Origin: Rhizobium sp. Q54
Lineage (GTDB): Bacteria; Pseudomonadota; Alphaproteobacteria; Rhizobiales; Beijerinckiaceae
Direction of reading: 5' to 3'
Assembly (NCBI GenBank): GCA_945901195.1
Contig: CAMDKB010000343.1
Coordinates: 1 to 5,075 of the forward strand
Length of the DNA: 5,075 bases
Shown here piece after piece: positions 1-5,075 of the stretch. Below the pieces are notes generated by a model, which saw nothing but the letters and a program-made list of their open reading frames with translations, did not search any database and was not told the DNA's origin. Numbering within the stretch: the stretch's first letter is position 1; the number at the start of each line of letters is the position of its first letter. Position numbers and translations under genes: made by a program.

Positions 1-42
1 ATCGCCGCCCGCACCTTCGGCGTCGTCGTTGCTTGGCTGTGA
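1..42 (+). CDS. 3' end of an unidentified upstream gene (partial)
   Basis: Frame 1 is open from the first base to a TGA at 40-42 and reads IAARTFGVVVAWL. The codons are GC-ending (atc gcc gcc cgc acc ttc ggc gtc gtc), as expected for coding DNA, and the base composition drops right after the stop. The hydrophobic tail with a terminal WL could be the end of a membrane protein. It also loosely resembles the C-termini of some IS5-type transposases, but 13 residues cannot decide this. No terminator is seen between this stop and the next gene. Confidence 0.4.
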   Translation: MAARTFGVVVAWL

Positions 43-151
43 AGTTGGATCAACATGCCCGAACCCCGCTTCGAATGTCCCTCAGGATCGATCTTGCCAT
101 GAAAAAAGCAGAGCGACGAGGGTCTATGTGATCATCCGGGATGGCACAGAT

Positions 152-1936
152 ATGGAGCCGCAAACACAGCTAGACGAGCGCGTGAGGCGCGCCGCAGAAA
201 TAAGGCATCAGTGGCGTCCGACACGAAATACCGGAAGCACGCTGCTGCAACTTGCGCAGCTTGCCCTCCCGTTCTGGAAATCATCTAAAGCGATATCCAT
301 CTGGCTATTGACGGCGCTGGTTTTCCTAATGATTGTGTCCCAGGTTCTACTTATGGTGTGGTATAGCATATGGAATGCGGATTTCTATAACGCCATCGAA
401 CGCAAGTCGATGGATCAACTCTTTGCGCAAGTATATGTATACGGCACAATTCTCCTTATGAGCATGGGCGCTGCCGCCACGTTGATTACAGCCAAACGCG
501 GTCTTCAAATTGCGTGGCGCACGTGGCTGACCAAAAGGCTCGTTGGTGAATGGATGCGCGATGGCAGGCATTACCGTCTTCAGGAGATTGGCGGTGATCA
601 TGAAAATGAGGACGGTAGGATTGCGGAGGATGTCCGTCTGGTGACGGAGACCGCAATTGAACTTTTCGCATCCGGGCTGTATGCAATATTTCTGCTGATC
701 AGCTTTGTTGGCTTGCTGTGGGCGTTGTCAGGATCGCTGATACTGCATCTTGGATCAATGAACGTCACGATATATGGCTACATGGTATGGCTCGCGTTTG
801 CGTTCGCGGGCTTGGGGGCATTCACCACAATCGTCATCGGCCGCCGTCTGGTTGTCGCGACCGATCAACGGCAAAGCGCGGAAGCCAAATATCGTTTCGC
901 CCTGCTGTCTGTCCGCGAGCACGCGCAATCGATCGCGCTGGCGCATGGCGAACGCGACGAGCGCGATCACCTCTCACACCTGTTCAAAATAATAAGAAAC
1001 GCTTGGCACGCACAAAGCATCGCTTACACACGTTTGACATTGTTCTCATCTGGCTATAGCTGGCTTGCGACGGGTGTGCCCCTGGTCATTCTCGCGCCAC
1101 GTTACTTCGCGGGCGACATCACTTTGGGGGTACTGGTGCAGACGGCCATGGTATTTGGGCAGGTCACATCAACTCTGTCATGGCTGCTGGATAATTACCC
1201 AAGAATTGCTGAATGGGAGGCGTCGGTTGAACGTGTCTTGCGTCTGCACGAAGCGATTGAAGCGACCCACCCGGCGCCAGACAACTGTCCGGACGGGATA
1301 AAAGTCTATAAGACCCCCGGACCGAAACTCGTGTTTCGGGGCGTAACGGCAGTTTCACCCAGCGGCGAAATCGTGTTTGCAGATCTCAACGGTGAAATTA
1401 TGCCCGGCGAGCGGGTCCTTATTGAAGCCAGCCCGCAAGCTGCATTGGCGCTGTTTCGTATCGTTGGCGGATTATGGCCATGGGGCAAAGGGATCGTCGA
1501 ACTACCGGATGATTCAGGAGTGCTGTTTTTGCCGGAACGTCCCTATTTTCCAAAAGGCAGGCTTCGCGCTGCGTTGCTCTATCCTTCGCAAGCCCGCTTA
1601 CCAGATGACGGCGTCATCGCGGCGGCAGTGAACGCTGTTGGCCTCGCGCATTTATTGCCTCGCCTCGACGACGAAGCAGATTGGGAACAGGAAATTCCAT
1701 TGGCAGAACAACAGGCACTGGCCGTAATTCGTGCGCTCTTGCGGCATCCTTGTTGGATATTTATGGAGAACGCTACTGCCGCCATGGAAACAACCGATGA
1801 GCAGACACTCCTGTCTTACATTGAGACGGCTCGCCCTGATTGTACAATCCTGACTATTACGCACCGGGAGATTGATCAACGGCTGCATCAACGGAGCCTT
1901 CAGCTCAAGACCCCGGTCGAGATGCACCAGAGTTAG
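152..1936 (+). CDS. SbmA/YddA-like ABC transporter, fused permease and degenerate ATPase domain
   Basis: This protein of about 594 residues has the architecture of the YddA/SbmA-BacA family (COG4178-like). A membrane domain comes first, with helices near residues 48-73, 94-114, 172-192, 208-230, 295-315 and 321-340. The family motif before the third helix is present as NEDGRIAEDVRL (usually N-P-D-Q-R-I). An ABC ATPase-like domain follows from about residue 390, including the typical GLWPWGKG segment. Its ATP-handling residues are lost: the Walker A position (425-433) reads EASPQAALA with no Gly or Lys, the Q-loop Gln is Glu462, the signature is IPLAEQQ (515-521), and Walker B is FMENAT with Glu539-Asn540 in place of Asp-Glu. 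The H-loop His571 remains. Functional relatives export or import peptides and small molecules across the inner membrane. The frame is open upstream to a TTG at 29, but family homology starts well after ATG 152, which has a GGGA at 138-141. The fold assignment is firm. Whether the protein is active, and on what substrate, is unknown. Confidence 0.88.
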   Translation: MEPQTQLDERVRRAAEIRHQWRPTRNTGSTLLQLAQLALPFWKSSKAISIWLLTALVFLMIVSQVLLMVWYSIWNADFYNAIERKSMDQLFAQVYVYGTILLMSMGAAATLITAKRGLQIAWRTWLTKRLVGEWMRDGRHYRLQEIGGDHENEDGRIAEDVRLVTETAIELFASGLYAIFLLISFVGLLWALSGSLILHLGSMNVTIYGYMVWLAFAFAGLGAFTTIVIGRRLVVATDQRQSAEAKYRFALLSVREHAQSIALAHGERDERDHLSHLFKIIRNAWHAQSIAYTRLTLFSSGYSWLATGVPLVILAPRYFAGDITLGVLVQTAMVFGQVTSTLSWLLDNYPRIAEWEASVERVLRLHEAIEATHPAPDNCPDGIKVYKTPGPKLVFRGVTAVSPSGEIVFADLNGEIMPGERVLIEASPQAALALFRIVGGLWPWGKGIVELPDDSGVLFLPERPYFPKGRLRAALLYPSQARLPDDGVIAAAVNAVGLAHLLPRLDDEADWEQEIPLAEQQALAVIRALLRHPCWIFMENATAAMETTDEQTLLSYIETARPDCTILTITHREIDQRLHQRSLQLKTPVEMHQS

Positions 1937-2272
1937 CTTTGTTCTGTCTCCAATTTAAAACGGCCCGAACCAACGAAATGGATGTGATTCAAGTTTTCAC
2001 AGGTACATGCCGTTCAGACAGAGCTACAGTTTGTATAGTGGGCAAGAGCTTCGCTAGGCCCAGAATTCATCCCAGTGCATTTTCATTCCAGACCATGGTC
2101 CTGTTAAAATTGGACAACGCTATAAGCATTTCCGGAGTCTTAAGGATCAGGGCGAACTGAGTAGATTCCGGCTCTAGCCCGGCGCGTCACAGGCGATTAT
2201 TGCTGTTTTCCGGATCAATGGGGGCGGCCAATTATGAACAATCCTGTGAGATCTAACAAGAGTGATCCTGCC
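1937..2272. other. intergenic region without a recognisable gene
   Basis: I see no convincing gene in this gap. An open frame at 1939-2160 begins at TTG, has no ribosome binding site and encodes nothing recognisable. A perfect 10-bp palindrome, GACCATGGTC, lies at 2091-2100 and could be a regulator site or chance. TATAGT at 2034-2039 and TATAAG near 2121 resemble -10 boxes, but neither has a good -35 partner at 16-18 bp. No intrinsic terminator follows the transporter gene. The superoxide dismutase promoter presumably lies here but cannot be placed. Confidence 0.5.
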
Positions 2273-2880
2273 ATGACATTCACATTGCCTCCCTTGCCCT
2301 TCACTCATGACGCACTGGTCAATCAAGGCATGTGTCTTGAAACGCTTGAACTGCATCATGGCCTGCGTCACCAAGCCTATATCACGGTTTTAAACGGCTT
2401 GTTACCAAGAATGATGCGTTAAAAGGCAAGACACTGTCCGATATCACCAAAATTTCCGCTAGCGATGACGGGATGAAGTCTGTCTTGAACAATGCAGGGC
2501 AGCACTGGAATCACACCTTGTTCTGGCAGGCGCTCTCTCCTCGAAGCGGCAAGATTCCGGGCGTTCTGGAAAAGAAGATCATAGCGGATTTTGACAGTGT
2601 GGCGGCGTCCAAGGAGTCCTTCAAAGCTGCCGCTCTCGGGCAATTTGGTTCGAGCTGGGCGTGGCTTGTGCTGAGCGGCAATGGCAAACTTGCGGTCACG
2701 GCGACAGCGAACGGCTCAAATCCGCTGGCCACAGGCGAAGGCACGGCGATACTGGGTCTGGATGTGTGGGAGCACAGCTACTATCTCGATTTTCGCAATC
2801 GCCGTGCTGACTACGTCAGCAATTTTCTCCATCTGCTTGCCAACTATGACTTCGGAGAAGAGCAGCTTACGAAAGCTTGA
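2273..2880 (+). pseudogene. sodB: iron superoxide dismutase, split by a -1 frame change
   Basis: Superoxide dismutase converts superoxide to oxygen and hydrogen peroxide in the cytoplasm. Two adjacent frames together give one SodB-like protein of about 202 residues, the normal family length. The first frame (2273-2422) starts MTFTLPPLPF, carries the first metal-ligand His of LELHHGLRHQAY and the gateway Tyr, then ends at a TAA at 2420-2422. The second frame continues from 2401 as VTKNDALKGKTLSDI, then NNAGQHWNHTLFW (second His ligand, and the Gln typical of iron enzymes) and DVWEHSYY (Asp and His ligands), to the stop at 2880. One base missing after 2400 explains the break. Conserved positions are also changed: the E. 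coli SodB His30 equivalent is Arg (codon 2366) and FGSGW is FGSSW (codon 2653). ATG 2273 is preferred over ATG 2234 because homology begins there. An in-frame T TTA AAC at 2389-2395 leaves programmed frameshifting possible. Confidence 0.85.
2389..2395 (+). other. candidate -1 slippery heptamer T TTA AAC in the superoxide dismutase gene
   Basis: The heptamer is in the correct phase (gtT TTA AAC) and matches the X XXY YYZ rule for -1 ribosomal slippage. A slip here moves the ribosome into exactly the downstream frame, giving VLN-RL-VTKND, with one altered residue in a variable loop and normal protein length. A 4-bp hairpin (CTTG 2398-2401 with CAAG 2406-2409) follows 3 bases later, which is weak and close. 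No upstream Shine-Dalgarno-like stimulator is visible. A chance match beside a simple one-base deletion is more likely. Confidence 0.25.
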
Positions 2881-2913
2881 ATTTGAACAGACATCGAGTT
2901 GGGCTTCACTCTT

Positions 2914-2919
2914 TGAAGA
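2914..2919 (+). promoter_or_regulatory. ribosome binding site of the small membrane protein gene
   Basis: GAAGAT lies 6 bases before ATG 2926 and resembles a Shine-Dalgarno sequence. It supports ATG 2926 as the start over the second ATG at 2932, although spacing to 2932 would also be tolerated. Confidence 0.45.
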
Positions 2920-2925
2920 TCGATT

Positions 2926-3186
2926 ATGGCCATGAGAAAACGTGTCAAATCATCGGAAGGCAGTGGTTTTGTGCAAGCCATCTCGCCTGAAGCTGCACGC
3001 AAGCAATTCAGACTTGCCGTTACGGTTATGATTGCGTTTGCGTTAACAGCTCTCTTTGCAGTGAAGCTTGGTAACGTGAGGCCGCGTTATGATGAATTGG
3101 ATGCGGTGAGGCTGACAGTTGAAATGCCCGGGACAGTCACACAACGCCATGCGGTTATTAAAATGCCGGATTTGAACGGCATTTGA
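2926..3186 (+). CDS. small single-helix membrane protein, unknown function
   Basis: This 86-residue protein is not one I recognise. The N-terminus is basic (MAMRKRVKSS), followed by a short polar stretch and one hydrophobic helix at about residues 29-47 (LAVTVMIAFALTALFAV). A soluble tail of about 39 residues follows. The positive-inside rule places the N-terminus in the cytoplasm and the tail in the periplasm, as an anchored protein; no clear signal peptidase site follows the helix. It starts 45 bases after the superoxide dismutase stop, on the same strand, with no promoter or terminator visible between them and an intrinsic terminator 53 bases after its own stop. It is therefore probably the last gene of a two-gene unit with the dismutase. 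The plausible ribosome binding site and intact frame favour a real gene. Confidence 0.62.
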   Translation: MAMRKRVKSSEGSGFVQAISPEAARKQFRLAVTVMIAFALTALFAVKLGNVRPRYDELDAVRLTVEMPGTVTQRHAVIKMPDLNGI

Positions 3187-3238
3187 CCAATTCCTGACTC
3201 CAGACGAGCCGTTGTTCCCCCACACTGGCTCGCAGAGA

Positions 3239-3271
3239 GCCCTCCAGGCACCCGCGCCTGGAGGGCATTTT
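3239..3271 (+). terminator. intrinsic (Rho-independent) terminator
   Basis: Bases 3239-3249 (GCCCTCCAGGC) pair perfectly with 3256-3266 (GCCTGGAGGGC), giving an 11-bp GC-rich stem with a 6-base loop, followed by ATTTT. It lies 53 bases after the stop of the small membrane protein gene and would end the superoxide dismutase transcript. It separates that unit from the CheB-CheR gene. A weaker 6-bp hairpin (CGAGCC 3205-3210 with GGCTCG 3227-3232) stands just before it. Confidence 0.88.
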
Positions 3272-3355
3272 GATCTGTAACAGGTATCTGCCCTGAAACC
3301 ATGCTACGGTATGCAAGCGCTACCATACGGAAGCGGCCATCCGAGAACATTTGAT

Positions 3356-5029
3356 ATGTCGAGGGGTTCACCGCTTAAAGTCACGAGAGTTGCGGCGATT
3401 GCTGGCAACGCCGGCGCAGACGACATGGATGTCAATCTATTTCCTGTCGTAGGCATAGGTGCATCTGCGGGTGGCCTTGAAGCCTGCAGCAAGCTTGTAG
3501 AGGCGCTGCCAGCACAGGTTGGCATGGCGTTCATTCTGATCCAGCATCTCGATCCGGCTCATGCGAGCATGATGGTTGATTTGCTGGGCAGGCGCACGCC
3601 AGTGACAGTCTGTGAGGCTGCGGACGGTATGGTCATTCAATCTGACCATCTATATGTAATTCCGCCAGCCGTATATCTGTCAGTTGCCAATGGGGCGTTG
3701 CATCTGTCCGAACCGGAAGAGCGGCACGGTGCGCGATTGCCGTTTGATTTTCTGTTGCATTCAATGGCGCGCGAGCTTGGTCCGCGCGCCATCTGCGTTA
3801 TCCTTTCAGGCACTGGCGCAGATGGCAGTCTGGGTTTGAAATCCATCAAGGAAAGAGGTGGGTTTGCTATCGCGCAGGATCCCGAAGAGGCAGCCTTTGA
3901 CGGTATGCCGCGCAGCGCCATCGCGACTGGTTTAGTGGACCTCGTACTTCGACCCGGCAAAATCCCAAATGCACTTGTGGAGTATGCGCAGCGAAAGGCT
4001 ATACCGCGCGCCACTATAACAAATGTTTTGCCTGCGGGCGCCGGGGAGTGGTTGCAGCAAGTTATTCTGCTTTTGCGGACCAAAACAAACCATGATTTCA
4101 TCCTGTACAAGCCCGGGACGCTGCAGCGCCGTATCGAGCGGCGGATGGCCATGTCCTCAATTCCTACCCATAACACAAAGCGCTACCTGGACATCCTGCA
4201 AAATAACAAAGCCGAGCTAACAACTCTGGCAACAGACCTGCTTATTAATGTAACAGGCTTCTTTCGGGATCCAAGCGTATTTGAGATGCTGTGTGGAAAA
4301 ATCATCCCGGGCATGATCCTGTCTCATACGTCTGACCAGCCGCTTCGCATCTGGAGCGCCGGTTGCAGCACGGGTGAAGAAGCCTATTCCATAGCCATAT
4401 TATTTTTTGAGGCTATTGCAACATCCGGGCGTAACATAAAATTGCAGATATTCGCATCGGATGTTGATCCAGATGCAATAGCTGCCGCTCGCGAGGGACA
4501 TTATCCCGATAACATCAGGAGCCATGTGTCACAGGCGCGTCTGGCGCGCTTTTTCACTGAGACGGAAAAAGGTTTCAAAGTCTCCGCAGATTTGCGGGAC
4601 AGTGTGGTCTTCACAATCCATGATATACTTTCTGATCCGCCGTTTTCGCGCCTTGACATGATCTTGTGCCGCAATCTGCTTATCTATCTGCAGCCCGAAG
4701 CACAGCAGAAAATGATCTCGCAGTTTCACTTTGCTTTGCGTGAAGGCGCCATACTTGTGCTAGGCAGCGCTGAAACTGCAGGCAACATTGAAGGGCGCTT
4801 CAAAATCATTTCCAAAAACGAACATTTGTATCAGCATATCGGCGGGCGCAGACTCGCTGAATTTGATCTGTCAGCCGGCAACAGACCGGGCCTGCGTGTC
4901 CCGGTGCGGCCTGGCGCTGCTTCCACCTCTTCACGTCATGCGGCCCTTGCAGAATTGTGTCAGCATCTCGTGCTGGAGAATTATGCGCCTACTGCTGTGC
5001 TTGTAAACAGTAAGCTTGAATGTATTTAG
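3356..5029 (+). CDS. CheB-CheR hybrid chemoreceptor-modifying signalling protein, truncated in the PAS region
   Basis: The protein fuses a CheB methylesterase domain to a CheR methyltransferase domain, enzymes that remove and add methyl groups on receptor glutamates. The CheB domain (about residues 26-215) carries the catalytic Ser37 (GIGASAGG), His64 (IQHLDP) and Asp156 (GTGADGS). No receiver domain precedes it. The CheR N-terminal helical region begins near residue 236 (LLRTKTNHDF, RRIERRMAM). The S-adenosylmethionine site GCSTGEE is at 336-342, followed by FASDVDPDA and CRNLLIYL at 438-445, so both enzyme domains look intact. Relatives of about 1000 residues or more continue with PAS, histidine kinase and often receiver domains. 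Here the frame stops at residue 557, after AELCQHLVLENYAPTAVLVN, early in the PAS part. ATG 3356 is chosen because MSRGSPLKVTR resembles the start of relatives; ATG 3311 and ATG 3425 are alternatives, and no start has a strong ribosome binding site. It could be annotated as a pseudogene. Confidence 0.85.
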   Translation: MSRGSPLKVTRVAAIAGNAGADDMDVNLFPVVGIGASAGGLEACSKLVEALPAQVGMAFILIQHLDPAHASMMVDLLGRRTPVTVCEAADGMVIQSDHLYVIPPAVYLSVANGALHLSEPEERHGARLPFDFLLHSMARELGPRAICVILSGTGADGSLGLKSIKERGGFAIAQDPEEAAFDGMPRSAIATGLVDLVLRPGKIPNALVEYAQRKAIPRATITNVLPAGAGEWLQQVILLLRTKTNHDFILYKPGTLQRRIERRMAMSSIPTHNTKRYLDILQNNKAELTTLATDLLINVTGFFRDPSVFEMLCGKIIPGMILSHTSDQPLRIWSAGCSTGEEAYSIAILFFEAIATSGRNIKLQIFASDVDPDAIAAAREGHYPDNIRSHVSQARLARFFTETEKGFKVSADLRDSVVFTIHDILSDPPFSRLDMILCRNLLIYLQPEAQQKMISQFHFALREGAILVLGSAETAGNIEGRFKIISKNEHLYQHIGGRRLAEFDLSAGNRPGLRVPVRPGAASTSSRHAALAELCQHLVLENYAPTAVLVNSKLECI

Positions 5030-5075
5030 GGCACTTCTAAAAACTCTTCGCGAATTTAACTAGCTGTGATTCACT
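5029..5075. mobile_element. probable end of an insertion sequence (partial)
   Basis: Homology to CheB-CheR hybrid proteins ends abruptly at gaatgtattta, which reads Glu-Cys-Ile plus the first two bases of what is a Tyr codon in relatives. The next bases, GGGCACTTCTAAAAACTCTT, are AT-richer and out of character with the gene. They look like the terminal inverted repeat of an insertion sequence of the IS5-like type. The stop codon TAG is formed across this junction (TA from the gene, G from the element). The transposase and the other end lie outside the window, so family and target duplication cannot be checked. No inverted copy of this end is seen elsewhere in the window. Confidence 0.4.

Noticed and set aside
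54..101. Fifteen-codon open frame starting MPEPRF upstream of the transporter, a possible leader peptide
   Set aside because: Only a weak GGA lies before it, there is no attenuator-like hairpin after it, and the composition is unremarkable.
29..151. Forty-one-codon TTG-initiated N-terminal extension of the transporter
   Set aside because: The extension has no family resemblance, overlaps the end of the upstream frame and has no ribosome binding site; ATG 152 gives a normal family length.
1939..2160. Seventy-three-codon open frame after the transporter
   Set aside because: It starts at TTG without a ribosome binding site and its product resembles nothing known; probably chance.
3301..3335. 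Near-repeated GCTACGGTATG and GCTACCATACG before the CheB-CheR gene, a possible operator
   Set aside because: The two copies are neither good direct nor good inverted repeats; only a 5-bp inverted match (GTATG and CATAC) holds, which is expected by chance.
3637..4176. Long minus-strand open frame of 179 codons opposite the CheB region
   Set aside because: It is antisense to a clear CheB domain, its product is low in recognisable features and rich in Arg and Ser, as is usual for a shadow frame.
1..5075. CRISPR array, tRNA, rRNA or riboswitch
   Set aside because: No regularly spaced repeats, no cloverleaf-like or rRNA-like sequence, and no known riboswitch core were seen on either strand.

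Overview
The window reads as an alphaproteobacterial chromosome or island segment, probably Hyphomicrobiales or a nearby order. This rests on family resemblance (a YddA/SbmA-type exporter, a SodB-type superoxide dismutase, a CheB-CheR hybrid signalling protein) and on moderate GC with mixed codon use. It cannot be pinned to a genus. All recognisable genes are on the + strand.

Layout: (1) bases 1-42 look like the last codons of an upstream gene that enters from outside the window. (2) 152-1936 encodes a six-helix SbmA/YddA-like membrane domain fused to an ABC ATPase-like domain. Its Walker A, Q-loop, signature and Walker B motifs are all altered although the frame is open to the end. (3) 1937-2272 is a non-coding gap. 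(4) 2273-2880 is an iron-type superoxide dismutase gene split by a -1 frame change near 2390-2400. (5) 2926-3186 encodes a small one-helix membrane protein of unknown function with a good ribosome binding site. It is closed by a strong intrinsic terminator at 3239-3271. (6) 3356-5029 holds the CheB methylesterase and CheR methyltransferase domains of a large hybrid sensor protein. The reading frame stops just inside the following PAS region, where the sequence changes to something resembling the end of an insertion sequence (5029-5075, running off the window).

There is no sign that the genes form one pathway. What they share is damage or divergence: a transporter whose ATPase motifs are gone, a frameshifted antioxidant enzyme carrying further changes at conserved sites, and a truncated signalling protein. 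The simplest reading is a segment under relaxed selection with insertion-sequence activity. Two more interesting alternatives deserve a test: a transporter that works without ATP hydrolysis, as SbmA/BacA do, and a superoxide dismutase made by ribosomal frameshifting, since an in-frame T TTA AAC heptamer lies just before the frame break.
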